The notes: a model not told the origin generated them from the letters alone. A DNA stretch of 64,000 nt from Streptomyces griseoluteus (GCA_000717735.1 JOBE01000016.1:1-64000), one strand, 5' to 3'; positions 24,160 to 33,614 are shown, counted from the stretch's first letter. Numbers and translations are program-made.

Positions 24160-25194
24160 ATGGAGGCACTGGCGGTACGGCTGTCGGGACTGGATCCGCA
24201 CCTGGACGGCGCCATGCGCATCGTCGGGTTCTACGACACGCTGATGCGCCGTCGGGTGGATCTCCCGGCGCTCGCCCGGGCCTCGGCGGGTCTGGCCGAG
24301 TGCGTGGCGGGATTGAGGCTGCACGGTACGGGGCGGGTGATCCGGGTCGGGCCCGACGGCAGACCGGCGTCCGGTCCTCCGGCGTCCGCGTCCACCGCGG
24401 CGCCGGTCACGCTCGACGGGGAGGAGATCGGGACGGTGTGGCTGGAACGCCCCGGCCCGCCGAACGCACTCGACGACGTGCTCCTCGACCGGCTCGCCAT
24501 CGCCGCCGCGGCGGTCGCCGAGCGGCACGGCCCGGCCCTCACCACCATGGCCGACCCCGCTCTCGTCGAGCTGGCGATCAGCTCCGACAGCGACGAGGCG
24601 GCCAGGGCCCGGGCGCTGCGGCTGCTGGGCTTCTCCGCCGACGTTCCGGTCCGTGTCGTCGCCGTACGCTCGCGGCTCCCGCTCGACGAGGTCGGGGGTC
24701 TGGTCTGCCGGGCCCGGCCGGTCAAGGCGGCGGCGCTCGCCGACGTGGGCGTCGTCCTGGCGACCGCCGTCGACCCGGCGGGGTTTCCGCCGGCCGTGCG
24801 CGCGGGCATCGGGGCGGCCGGCAGCCCCGACCACTCCTGGCGGCAGGCCCGCACCGCACTCCGCTTCACCGGCCCGCGCGAACCCGTCGTCCGTTACGAG
24901 GACCTGGGCGCGCTGGCGCTCCTGGCCGATGTGCCGCTGGAGGTCTCGCGGGGCAACGCCGACGTGGTCGCGGTCGCCCGCCTGGCCGGCAGTCCGGAGG
25001 ATCTGCGGACGCTGGACGCGTACTGCGTCACCGGTTCCCTGCGGCACGCGGCGGATCTGCTCCACCTGCACCACAGCAGCGTCGCCCGCCGCGTCGAGCA
25101 GATCGGGAAGACGCTGGGCATCGAGCTCACCCGGCCCGCCGGACTGACCCGGGCCAGGCTCGCCCTCACCGCCTGGCGGCTGCTCGACGACTGA
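24160..25194 (+). CDS. PucR-type helix-turn-helix regulator
   Basis: 344 aa. The C-terminal part LDAYCVTGSLRHAADLLHLHHSSVARRVEQI is the PucR/CdaR-type helix-turn-helix; upstream lies a GAF-like region and a GGDEF-like central domain (about 135-260) typical of sugar-diacid regulators. It is divergent from the esterase/serine hydrolase operon with 107 bases between starts, which suggests control of that operon. The inducer is unknown. Confidence 0.82.
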   Translation: MEALAVRLSGLDPHLDGAMRIVGFYDTLMRRRVDLPALARASAGLAECVAGLRLHGTGRVIRVGPDGRPASGPPASASTAAPVTLDGEEIGTVWLERPGPPNALDDVLLDRLAIAAAAVAERHGPALTTMADPALVELAISSDSDEAARARALRLLGFSADVPVRVVAVRSRLPLDEVGGLVCRARPVKAAALADVGVVLATAVDPAGFPPAVRAGIGAAGSPDHSWRQARTALRFTGPREPVVRYEDLGALALLADVPLEVSRGNADVVAVARLAGSPEDLRTLDAYCVTGSLRHAADLLHLHHSSVARRVEQIGKTLGIELTRPAGLTRARLALTAWRLLDD

Positions 25195-25283
25195 GCGGGA
25201 TCCGCCTCCGGCCTCGTCGGCCGGCGGTCCCGCGGTGAACGCGAGCGAGCCCGCCGCGAGCCCGATGGCCGCGAGCGTGGCCG

Positions 25284-26687
25284 TCACGCCCGCGGGGTGT
25301 CCTCCGCCGCTGCGGCCCCGGTGGCGGTGCGCTGCCTGCGCGCCGCCATCCAGGCGTACACGAGCACGCCGGCGAAGAGGAACAGGACGCCCTGGTAGAC
25401 GGCCGCGTAGCCGGAGCCCGCGACGAGCCAGAGGGAGAAGCCGAAGGCGGCGAGGGTGAGGGCGGTGTCGCGGACGAGGCGGGGGCGGTGGACCCGGTCG
25501 GCCTGTCCGCAGAGGAGGAAGTAGAGCTGGGCGGCGGAGGACAGCAGGTAGGGGACGGTGGCGGTGAAGGTGGTGACGAGGACGAGGATCTCGAAGACGC
25601 CCTCGGTGCCGGCCGTGTAGTTGTAGACGGTGAGCAGGGAGGCGAGGGCGACGGTCACGAGGACGCCGACCGTGGGGACGCCGCGCCGCTTGCGGGCGAA
25701 GACCTTCGGGAAGAGGCCGTCACGGGCCGCGGCGTACGGGGTCTGGGCGCTGAGCAGGGTCCAGCCGTTGAGGGCGCCGACCATGGAGACGAGGGCCATG
25801 CAGGCGACGGCGGTGCCGCCCCAGGAGCCGCCGAACATGAGGTTGACGGAGTCCGTGAAGGGGGCGCTGGAGGCGACGAGCCGCTCGTGCGGGACGGTGC
25901 CGAAGACGGACACGGTGGTGAGCAGGTAGAGGAAGGCGGCGGCGAGCGTGCCGAGGACGGTGGCGCGGCCGACGTTGCGGCGCGGGTCGCGGACCTCGCC
26001 GGCGCTGACGGCGGCCGATTCGACGCCCAGGTAGCTGAAGAGCAGGATCGCGGCGGAGGCGGAGACGGCGCCGAGGGCGCTCTCGTCACCGGCCCTGAAG
26101 GGGCCGAGGTTGGCGCTGTCGAAGAAGAAGAGCCCGCCGACGGCGACGAGCAGCAGCGGCAGGAACTTGAGCACGGTGGCCACGAGCTGGACCACGCCCG
26201 CGCAGCGGGTTCCTGCGAGGTTGGCGAGGGCGGGCAGCCACTGGAGGAGGAGCGCGGCGGCGATCGTGGCGGCCAGGGAGCCGTGGACGGGGATCAGGAC
26301 GTCGAGGTAGCCGACGGCGGCGACGGCGAGGGCCGCGTTGGAGACCCAGGTGGTGATCCAGTACGACCAGGCCGTCAGGAATCCGGCGAAGTCGCCGAAG
26401 GCCTCGCGGGCGTAGACGTAGGGTCCGCCGGTCGTGGGGTGGCGGTGGGCGAGACGGCCGAAGACGAGGGCGAGGGCGATCGCGCCGAGGGTGAGGACGC
26501 CGAAGGCGACCAGGCTGATGGTGCCGAAGGGGGCGACGGAGGCGGGGAGGAGGAAGATTCCGCCGCCGATGATGTTGCCCATGACCAGGGCGGTCGCGAT
26601 GGGGAGCCCGAAGCGGCGGGAGTGCCGTTCGGCGGGCGGGGTGTCGGTCCGGGGTCCGCGCTGTGGAGTTGTGGTGGCCGTGCTCAT
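25284..26687 (-). CDS. APC family amino acid permease
   Basis: 467 aa with about twelve membrane segments. The conserved first helix motif GNIIGGGIFLLPA and the HPTTGGPYVYAREAFG segment place it in the amino acid-polyamine-organocation family, near arginine/ornithine antiporters and basic amino acid transporters. N- and C-termini are hydrophilic and cytoplasmic. It ends 90 bases from the convergent PucR gene; the upstream phosphodiesterase gene ends 66 bases before its start. Confidence 0.9.
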   Translation of the reverse strand: MSTATTTPQRGPRTDTPPAERHSRRFGLPIATALVMGNIIGGGIFLLPASVAPFGTISLVAFGVLTLGAIALALVFGRLAHRHPTTGGPYVYAREAFGDFAGFLTAWSYWITTWVSNAALAVAAVGYLDVLIPVHGSLAATIAAALLLQWLPALANLAGTRCAGVVQLVATVLKFLPLLLVAVGGLFFFDSANLGPFRAGDESALGAVSASAAILLFSYLGVESAAVSAGEVRDPRRNVGRATVLGTLAAAFLYLLTTVSVFGTVPHERLVASSAPFTDSVNLMFGGSWGGTAVACMALVSMVGALNGWTLLSAQTPYAAARDGLFPKVFARKRRGVPTVGVLVTVALASLLTVYNYTAGTEGVFEILVLVTTFTATVPYLLSSAAQLYFLLCGQADRVHRPRLVRDTALTLAAFGFSLWLVAGSGYAAVYQGVLFLFAGVLVYAWMAARRQRTATGAAAAEDTPRA

Positions 26688-26753
26688 GGGGTGGTGCGCC
26701 TTCCGTCGTGCAAATCCGGACCATCGTCCGGTAACGACGAACAGGCGTCCAAA

Positions 26754-28913
26754 TCAGAGGTTTTTGTCCTGTGCGGCGGGGCGGTCGACCGGAAGAAGTG
26801 ATTCCGATTCGTCGATGGGCAGGGAAATCTCCAGCGACGACGGCGACGACAGCGGCACCTGCGGACCCGAGCACTCCCGCAGCCAGCGCCGCAGCACCCG
26901 GTGCACCTGCTCCGCGCCGACCAGCTCCGCCCCCGCGCCGACCGGCGGCGACAGCTCGGGCGGCGACAGGAGGAAGGGGTGCGACTGCTCGCCGCCGAGA
27001 CCTCCGTGCGAACCGATCTGCTCCTCGAAGGCGTGCACGGTGCCGGTCGCCGGGTCGTACATCGAGTTGACCATGATGTCCGCGACGTGCGGGAAACCGT
27101 CCGTACGCCGTACCGCCTCCGCCGCACCCGGCCCGAAGACCGCCAGCGGTCCCCCGTCGTCGAGCTCCGCGACGGGCACCTCCACCCCGCCCCTGGCGAG
27201 CACCACCGACCCGTGCTCGGCGCTCGCCACCAGCACGAAGCCGACGCCCGGATGGTGCGCGAGGGTACGGAGCAGGGCCGGGTGACGCCGGTCGATCTCC
27301 TCCCGGGTCATCCGGTGCGGCACGTCGGGGAAGGAGACGAGACCGAGGTTCCCCGACGCGAGGACGACCGGCTCGGACGGCCGGGCGGGCAGCTCCTTCG
27401 CCGTCTCGCCGGTCTCGTCCACCGGCCGGTGCAGCGCGAGCCGCAGCGCGTCCCTGGCCGCGTCCCGCGCCTCCGAACCGCTCCGGGTGCGCCGTACGCG
27501 ACGCGGCACCGGAAGCCCGCACCCGGCCCTGACGAGGTCCTTCAGCGTCAGCCCGTACGCCCCCTCGAAGGTCTCGCCGGGGCTCTGCCCGTGATCGGAG
27601 AGCAGCACGATCCGGTACGGACGCGGCGCGTGCTCGGCGACGGTGGCGATGAGCGCGATCGAACGGTCGAGGCGCCGCAGGACCTGGTCGGTGTCCCGGC
27701 CGTGCGGGCCCGAGTGGTGCGCCACCTCGTCGTAGGCGACGAGGTCGGCGTAGACGGCGGTCCGGCCCGCGAGCATGTCGCCCATCACGGCGGAGACCAC
27801 CACGTCCCGCTCCACGACCGTCGCGAAGGCGCGGACGAACGGGTACGTGCCGCCGCGCGAGACCCTCGGGGTCTGACGCCGCAGCAGCGCCCGGGTCGAC
27901 TGGCCGATCTCGCGGAGGCACTCGGCGGCGAGCGACCCCGCGGTACGGACGGCGTTCGCCGGGTCGGAGAAGTACGCGAAGTAGCCGGCCCGCGAGCGGT
28001 TGCGCGGGCCGCGCCGGGCGGCCACCGACAGGACGAGGGCGACCTGGTCTGCGCCGCCGCTGAAGAGGTTGCCCCGGGAGGCGCCGTCGACGGTCAGGAG
28101 CCCGCCGTCCCCGGTCCGGCGCACGGCCCGGCGCTGGAGTTCCACGGCGCTCGCCGGACGGTTCGACACCATGAGGCGGCCGGTGTCCTTCTCGTACCAG
28201 CGGAAGGCGGGCACGTCCTCGTTGGAGCCGTGCAGGATGCCGAGCTGGCTCGCGCCGGTCTGGCTCGACCAGTCGGTGCGCCAGGGGGTGAGCCGGTGGC
28301 CGGCGTCCAGCCAGCCCGCGACGGTCGGCATGAGGCCGTCGGCGACGGCGCCGCGCAGCACGTGGTGGCCGACGCCGTCCAGCTGGAGGAAGACCGTGCC
28401 GGGGGCCTGCTCGGGGGCGTCCTCCGGCCGGCGCGGGCGGGTGCGGCCGGTGAGCCGGTAGAGGCGGCGCCGGTAGGCGTCGTCGTCGCGGACGGCGAGG
28501 GCGGTGGAGGTGGCGGAGGCGACGGCGGACATGACGGCGGCGACCACGACGGCCGTCTCGGGGTCGGCGACGCCGCGTCCGTCGGGGATCAGCCAGAGCG
28601 CGACGAGCAGCAGCGAACCGTTGAGGAAGAACACCAGCAGGCCGAGGACGAGGGCCGGGACGAGCAGCAGGGCCCGCACGATCAGCGGCCACACGAGCGC
28701 GCCGAGCAGACCGAAGGCCCCGGCGGCGGCCGCGGCGGTGAGCGCGGTCCTCGTGAAGGTGTCGCCGTCGGCGGACTGGAGCTGGAAGTCCGGGAGCAGT
28801 CCGGCGAGGACCAGCAGGGTGAGCGTGGACACCGCCCAGACCACGGCCATCCGCCCCGCCGCACGGCCCGCGGACCGCCAGCGGTCGGCGCCACCCCATC
28901 GCCCGTCACCCAC
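26754..28913 (-). CDS. Holin-like membrane domain fused to alkaline-phosphatase-superfamily phosphodiesterase
   Basis: 719 aa from GTG. Residues about 22-165 hold four membrane segments like the mycobacterial 'phage holin 4_2' family; the rest is a nucleotide pyrophosphatase/phosphodiesterase-type domain. The metal sites are visible as FLQLDGVG (about 190), the TGASQ nucleophile loop, LLSDHGQSPGE and GGLGGEQSHPFLL. It is probably an enzyme anchored in the membrane with its domain on one face. In Streptomyces such genes are called phage holin family proteins but no phage genes are near. It may be co-transcribed with the APC permease downstream. Confidence 0.78.
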   Translation of the reverse strand: MGDGRWGGADRWRSAGRAAGRMAVVWAVSTLTLLVLAGLLPDFQLQSADGDTFTRTALTAAAAAGAFGLLGALVWPLIVRALLLVPALVLGLLVFFLNGSLLLVALWLIPDGRGVADPETAVVVAAVMSAVASATSTALAVRDDDAYRRRLYRLTGRTRPRRPEDAPEQAPGTVFLQLDGVGHHVLRGAVADGLMPTVAGWLDAGHRLTPWRTDWSSQTGASQLGILHGSNEDVPAFRWYEKDTGRLMVSNRPASAVELQRRAVRRTGDGGLLTVDGASRGNLFSGGADQVALVLSVAARRGPRNRSRAGYFAYFSDPANAVRTAGSLAAECLREIGQSTRALLRRQTPRVSRGGTYPFVRAFATVVERDVVVSAVMGDMLAGRTAVYADLVAYDEVAHHSGPHGRDTDQVLRRLDRSIALIATVAEHAPRPYRIVLLSDHGQSPGETFEGAYGLTLKDLVRAGCGLPVPRRVRRTRSGSEARDAARDALRLALHRPVDETGETAKELPARPSEPVVLASGNLGLVSFPDVPHRMTREEIDRRHPALLRTLAHHPGVGFVLVASAEHGSVVLARGGVEVPVAELDDGGPLAVFGPGAAEAVRRTDGFPHVADIMVNSMYDPATGTVHAFEEQIGSHGGLGGEQSHPFLLSPPELSPPVGAGAELVGAEQVHRVLRRWLRECSGPQVPLSSPSSLEISLPIDESESLLPVDRPAAQDKNL

Positions 28914-29150
28914 GCCCGCTTCGCCTTTCGCCCGTTTCCTGCCCCAAGCGTGTCACAACGCCCACGATCGGCGCGGGAAACGGGTGACGACGGGTGACGG
29001 GAAGGGGCCCGGATGTGTCAGGTCGGGCGCCGGGCGTGCGCCGGAGCCCGTGTCAGGAGGTGCGCCGGGGCTTGTGCCGCGTCAGGCGTAGGACCTGCGC
29101 AGGAGCTCGTGGCAGGTCGGGTGCGGAGTCGGCATCAGGTCGGGTGCGGA

Positions 29151-29555
29151 TCAGCAGCCGTCGTAGCCGGCCGTCGGCATCGAGAGCCGCCGGTGCACCC
29201 CCGCCTTGGCCGCCGCGTCGTACGCCGGCTCGTCGGAGCCGACGGTCTCGAGCCGTACCCCGCGCCGCGCGCACTCGGCGCGGAAGCCGGGCACGGACGT
29301 CAACGCGCGCGCGAGGACCCGCTCGTTGGCCGCGACGAAGAGGTCGACCGCGCCCGCCTCCACGTCCACCCACAGCGCCGCGTGGTCGGGCCGGATGCCG
29401 TAGAAGAGCAGCTGGCGGGCGACCACGTACCCCCGGTCGTCCGCCCAGCGGGCGCACAGGGCGTGCTGCTTGCGCGTGTCGACAAGGAAGGGGTCGCTGT
29501 CCAGCTCTTCGAGCGGGGTGAGGCTGGCGATCGCCGCCACCCGAACGTCGTCCAT
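29151..29555 (-). CDS. Conserved protein resembling a serine-recombinase N-domain
   Basis: 134 aa. The pattern DTRKQHALCARWADDRGYVV followed by ALWVDVEAGAVDLFVAANERVLARAL follows the order of the resolvase catalytic domain (Q...GY... then a D-V-x-x-G-x-V-D-x-x-V-V strand and a L-x-R helix), but the catalytic Ser near the N-terminus and the DNA-binding domain are missing. I infer a resolvase-fold remnant with a new role. It ends in MPTAGYDGC. No partner is clear; the next gene upstream is divergent. Confidence 0.65.
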   Translation of the reverse strand: MDDVRVAAIASLTPLEELDSDPFLVDTRKQHALCARWADDRGYVVARQLLFYGIRPDHAALWVDVEAGAVDLFVAANERVLARALTSVPGFRAECARRGVRLETVGSDEPAYDAAAKAGVHRRLSMPTAGYDGC

Positions 29556-29690
29556 GGCCCGACCCTACTGCGGGACGGGACGGCCGAACATCCTCCGGCG
29601 GCCGCTCCGGACATTTACCCTCGTCAAGGAGATAGGGAACGGCCACGGACATCCGGACGGCGGCCGTGAGCCCCGAGCACGGAAGGCGGC

Positions 29691-30470
29691 ATGCCGGTGG
29701 AGGTCACCTGGTGGGGTCACGCGACCTGCACGGTCGAGGACTCCGGGGTCCGCTTCCTCACCGATCCGCTGTTCACGCGGCGGCTCGCGCATCTGCGACG
29801 CCGGCGCGGCGCCCTGCCGCCGCCCGGGGCCGTGCTCGCCGAGGCCGTCCTCGTCTCGCACCTGCACGCCGACCACCTGCACCTGCCGTCGCTCGCCCGG
29901 CTCGCGCCCGGGACGCTGGTCGTCGTGCCGCGCGGCGCCCCCGACGCCGTACCGGGACTCCGCAGGCTCGCGGGGAACGGGGTGCGGCTGACCGAGGTGG
30001 GTCCCGGCGACACGGTGACGGTGGAGGGTGTGACGGTACGGGCCGTCCCGGCGCTCCACGACGGACGGCGGCTGCCGGTCGGGCCGCATCGCGCCCCCGC
30101 GCTCGGGTACGTCGTGGAGGGCGAGGCGCGGACGTACTTCGCCGGGGACACCGGTCTGTTCGACGGGATGGCGGAGGCGGTGGGGCCGGTGGACGTGGCG
30201 CTGCTGCCGGTCGGCGGCTGGGGGCCGTACCTCGGGCACGGCCACCTCGACGCGGGCCGCGCGGCGGAGGCGCTCGCCGCGCTGTCCCCGGCGGCGGCGG
30301 TGCCGGTGCACTTCGGTACGTACTGGCCGATCGGGCTCGACGGGATCCGGCCGCACGAGTTCCACGCACCGGGCGACGAGTTCGTACGGCACGCGGCACG
30401 GCTCGCGCCGAAGGTGGCGGTCCATCTCCTCGGCCACGGCGAACGGGTACGGCCGGAGGCCGCCCGGTGA
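29691..30470 (+). CDS. MBL-fold metal-dependent hydrolase
   Basis: 259 aa. The metallo-beta-lactamase metal motif is SHLHADHLHL, followed by FAGDTGLFDG and a late PVHFGTYWP. The WWGHATC start and compact size match the UlaG/NAPE-PLD-like L-lactonase and phosphodiesterase group. It lies just upstream of a DedA gene that begins in a duplicated short sequence. Substrate unknown; a membrane phospholipid is conceivable because of the DedA neighbour. Confidence 0.87.
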   Translation: MPVEVTWWGHATCTVEDSGVRFLTDPLFTRRLAHLRRRRGALPPPGAVLAEAVLVSHLHADHLHLPSLARLAPGTLVVVPRGAPDAVPGLRRLAGNGVRLTEVGPGDTVTVEGVTVRAVPALHDGRRLPVGPHRAPALGYVVEGEARTYFAGDTGLFDGMAEAVGPVDVALLPVGGWGPYLGHGHLDAGRAAEALAALSPAAAVPVHFGTYWPIGLDGIRPHEFHAPGDEFVRHAARLAPKVAVHLLGHGERVRPEAAR

Positions 30471-30483
30471 CGCGGACGGGGAC

Positions 30484-30543
30484 GACGGCGGGGCGGACGG
30501 GGGCGACCGCGGGACGGACCGGGACGGCGGGGCGGACGGGGGC
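30484..30543. repeat. 21-bp direct repeats between MBL and DedA genes
   Basis: An identical 21-mer (starting GACGGCGGGG, ending CGGGGGC) occurs at 30484-30504 and 30523-30543. The sequence CCGCCCGGTGA also occurs both at the stop of the MBL gene and at the start of the DedA gene, so the whole linker looks like a local duplication. Confidence 0.8.
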
Positions 30544-30549
30544 CGCCCG

Positions 30550-31239
30550 GTGATCGACGGGCTCACCCGGTTCGCGGAGGCGGTGCGGGAGCTGCCGCCG
30601 GAGTCGACCCAGCAGGCGGTCGGCTACCCGTCGCTGTTCCTGCTCGTGGCGCTCGGCGCGCTGGTGCCGGTCGTGCCGACGGGCGCGATCGTCAGCTCGG
30701 CAGCGGTGGTCGCCTTCCACCAGACCTCGCCCATGGCGCTGCTCTTCGTCTTCCTCGTGGCGGCGTTCGCCGCGTGCCTCGGCGACGCCGCCCTCTACTG
30801 GCTCGGTCAGCGCGGGGTCCGTTCGCGCAACGGCTCCCGGTGGCTCGCCGCGCTGCGGGGCCGGGTGACTCCGGACCGGCTTGCCGACGCCCAGGCGCGG
30901 CTCGACACCCATCAGGTGTCGGTCCTGGTGCTGTCCCGGCTCGTGCCGGCGGGGCGGATCCCGGTGATGCTGGCGTGTCTGCTCGCCCGGATGCCGCTGC
31001 GGCGCTTCGTCCGGGGGGACATCCCGGCCTGCCTGGCGTGGGCGGCGACGTACCAGCTGATCGGCATCCTTGGCGGTTCGCTCTTCCCGGAGCCCTGGCA
31101 GGGGGTGGTCGCGGCGGTGGGCCTGACGGTGCTGGTCAGCGCGGTCCCGGCACTGTGGCGGCGGGTCAGGGGACGCCGCGAGCCCGGTACGAGCCGAAAG
31201 GCGGGCCCCGAGGTTCCTTCAGGGCACGAGCACCCGTGA
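30550..31239 (+). CDS. DedA family membrane protein
   Basis: 229 aa. DedA/SNARE-associated domain with the family segments LGDAALYWLGQRG and RLVPAGRIPVMLACLLARMPLRRF, about four to five membrane helices. DedA proteins are lipid (undecaprenyl phosphate and phosphatidylethanolamine) flippases or scramblases in bacteria. GTG start at 30550. It follows the MBL gene in the same direction and overlaps the convergent second MBL gene by 21 bases. Confidence 0.9.
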   Translation: MIDGLTRFAEAVRELPPESTQQAVGYPSLFLLVALGALVPVVPTGAIVSSAAVVAFHQTSPMALLFVFLVAAFAACLGDAALYWLGQRGVRSRNGSRWLAALRGRVTPDRLADAQARLDTHQVSVLVLSRLVPAGRIPVMLACLLARMPLRRFVRGDIPACLAWAATYQLIGILGGSLFPEPWQGVVAAVGLTVLVSAVPALWRRVRGRREPGTSRKAGPEVPSGHEHP

Positions 31240-32263
31240 GCCGCCGACCGGCAGGTCCCACAGGTCCTCACGGCGCAGCCCGGCCCGCTCCCAGGCGGTC
31301 CTGACCCGGCCGAGGGGTTCGAGCACGGGCTCGGAGGACAGGACGAAGGTGGCCCAGTGCATCGGTGCCATCCGCCGCGCCCCGAGGTCCTGGTGGGCGC
31401 GGACGGCCTCCTCCGGGTCGGTGTGGACGTCGCTGAGCCACCAGCGGGGGTCGTAGGCCCCGATGGGGAGCAGCGCCAGGTCGATGCCGGGGTACCGGCG
31501 GCCGATCTCGGCGAACCAGTGGCCGTAGCCGGTGTCCCCCGCGAAGTGGACCCGCCGCCCTGAGCGGTCCGTGAGCACCCAGCCGCCCCACAGCGATCGG
31601 CAGGTGTCCAGGAGGGTGCGCTTGGACCAGTGGTGGGCGGGGACGAAGTCGAAGCGCACGCCGTCGAGTTCGGCCGCCTCCCACCAGTCGAGTTCGGTCA
31701 CCCGGCTGAACCGGCGGCGGGTGAACCAGCGGCCGAGGCCGGCCGGGACGAAGACCGGGGTGTGCCGGGGCAGCCGCTTCAGGGTGGGGGCGTCGAGGTG
31801 GTCGAAGTGGTTGTGGCTGATGACGACGGCGTCGACGTCCGGCAGGTCCTCCCAGCGGACCCCGACGGGGGTGAGCCGGGCGGGGGTGCCGAAGATGCGG
31901 CGGGACCAGACGGGGTCGGTGAGGACGGTGAGTCCGCCCATCCGCAGTACCCAACTGGCGTGTCCCGCCCAGGTGACGGCGAGGGTGTCGGGTCCCGCCG
32001 CGGGCAGCGGGCCCGGCTCGAAGGGCAGCAGGGGGACGTCGCGGAGCCCCTCGGGGCGGGGGGCGTACGGCTCCCTCGCGGGCGAAGCGGGCCAGGGCCC
32101 GCAGGCCGGGGAGGGGGGCGGTGAGCCGGTCGGCGAAGGTGCGGGGCCAGTCCGCGCGCAGCCGCCCGACGGGCTGGAGGACGGGGGCGGTCGCGGGGGC
32201 GGCCTCGGGAGCGGTGGCAGGGGCCTGTGCGGCGCGCGCGGTGTGTGCCGTCCGTTCGGTCAT
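31219..32263 (-). pseudogene. MBL-fold (NAPE-PLD-like) hydrolase gene with one-base frameshift
   Basis: Read continuously, the protein starts at ATG 32263 (GGAG seven bases upstream) with MTERTAHTARAAQA, goes to about REGAV, then needs a frame change to continue as EGLRDVPLLPFEPG, VTWAGHASWVL and the metal motif SHNHFDHLDAP, ending LVP. The break lies at a run of six G (32058-32063, plus strand); five G would restore a 347-aa protein. Either a sequencing error or a real mutation. The downstream piece (ATG 31941) alone lacks the first beta strands. It is convergent with DedA. Confidence 0.8.
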
Positions 32264-32381
32264 CTGCGGGCTCCGTTCTGCGGCGCGGCTCGTGGGCATG
32301 GGCATGGGCGTGGGGGCCGTACGGGGCGGCGGCACGTCGCGCCACGGGTCGGGCGGCGGCGGAGGTCGTCCGAAGGCGGTG

Positions 32382-33614
32382 TCATCGGAGTTCCTCCAGA
32401 GCCCCTCCGAACTCCTCCAACGCCCGCGCCACGTGCGGCAGTTCCACCGGATCGCGCGCCCGGAGCGTCTCGTCCCGCTCCTCCTCGGTGGCGCCCAGGA
32501 ACATGCCGGTGCCGAACCGGACGCGCAGCGCCCCGAGTTCGTCGCCGAACCGGTGGCCGCCGGTCGCCGGGGCGCCGAGCCGCGCGGTGAGATGGCTCTC
32601 CAGCTCCAGTGAGTCGGTGACTCCCAGGGCGGCGAGGCCCGCCCGCAGCGGCCCGAGGTCGGCGTAGAGGTGGCGGCCTGCCTGCGGTGGCCTGGCGAGG
32701 AGCCCGGCGGCGAGGGCGGTGCGGTGCGCGGCCCCCGCGAGGCGGCCGTGGACGGTGGCGGCGCGCCGGGCCCGTACGGTCACGTCCTCGGGTTCGTCGA
32801 GGGCGTGCGCGGCGGCGGGTGCGACGGGGCCTGGGACGACGGCCCCGAGGGCGGTGAGCACGTCGAGGACGCGGGCCCTGCGGTCGGTCCAGCGGTCGGT
32901 GCGGGAGGGGGCGGTGGGCGGGAAGCGGGCGACGGCGCAGGGCCAGGCGGCTGGGGTGAGGGCGCCGCCGAGGTCGCTGACGACGGTCACGTCGTCGGGG
33001 CACATCTCGGCGGGGCTGAGGAGCACGGTGTCGTGGGGGTGGTGCAGGGTGTCGCGCCAGGTCTCGTCGCTGATGACGTGCAGGCCTTCGGCGACGGCGG
33101 CCTCGCAGGCCTCGCGGAGGAGTTCGGGCGGGGCGACGGTGGCGGTGGGGTCGTCGGCGACGGAGAGCAGCAGGAGGCGGGGGGTGCCGCCCTCGGCGCG
33201 GACCCGCCGGACCGTCTCCAGGAGGGCGTACGGGTCGGGGACGCCGCCGCACTCGGCGGGGGTCGGCACGTGGTAGGCGGGGCGGCCGAGGAGGCGGGCC
33301 TGCGGGGTCCACCAGGCGGGGCAGGGCCGGGGCAGCAGCAGGTCGCCGCCGTGGGCGGCGATCAGGGCGAGCAGCAGGGCGGGGGCGCCGGGGGCGGCGA
33401 CGACGTCCTCGGGGTGGGTGCGCAGGCCGCGGCGCCACCAGTAGCCGGCGGCGGCCTCGCGCAGGACGGGGCCGCCGCCGGGCGGCTCGGGGGCGGTCCG
33501 TCCGGCGGCGGCCGCGAGGAGTCCGGCGAGTCCCGGCAGGACGGGCAGGCCGGTGTCGGGGGCGGGAGGGCCGTAGCGCACCGGGCCGCGGCCTTCCGGA
33601 GCCGTCTGCCGCAT
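32382..33614 (-). CDS. Aminotransferase class I/II-fold protein with no lysine (pseudoenzyme)
   Basis: 410 aa with the fold-type I order: small N-arm, GGGPVLREAAAGYW, PGAPALLLAL, PCPAWWTPQARLLG, ISDETWRDTL (Asp183 equals the pyridine-nitrogen aspartate), and a C-terminal LRVRFGTGMF arginine. The cofactor lysine should follow in the segment VVSDLGGALTPAAWP (about 211-225), but there is none, and I find no lysine anywhere in the protein. The NPTG-type asparagine is also lost. It therefore cannot form the PLP internal aldimine. ATG 33614 has AGGAGG eight bases upstream. It might bind a ligand or regulate. Confidence 0.8.
   Translation of the reverse strand: MRQTAPEGRGPVRYGPPAPDTGLPVLPGLAGLLAAAAGRTAPEPPGGGPVLREAAAGYWWRRGLRTHPEDVVAAPGAPALLLALIAAHGGDLLLPRPCPAWWTPQARLLGRPAYHVPTPAECGGVPDPYALLETVRRVRAEGGTPRLLLLSVADDPTATVAPPELLREACEAAVAEGLHVISDETWRDTLHHPHDTVLLSPAEMCPDDVTVVSDLGGALTPAAWPCAVARFPPTAPSRTDRWTDRRARVLDVLTALGAVVPGPVAPAAAHALDEPEDVTVRARRAATVHGRLAGAAHRTALAAGLLARPPQAGRHLYADLGPLRAGLAALGVTDSLELESHLTARLGAPATGGHRFGDELGALRVRFGTGMFLGATEEERDETLRARDPVELPHVARALEEFGGALEELR

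Noticed and set aside
24085..25287. Minus-strand frame with a hydrophobic, signal-like start near 25287
   Set aside because: The rest reads antisense to the PucR gene with shadow composition; the hydrophobic start is by chance in the spacer.
28914..29150. Short repeats CAGGTCGGGTGCGGA and ACGGGTGACG between genes
   Set aside because: Only two to three imperfect copies; no gene or array structure, probably local GC-rich duplication.
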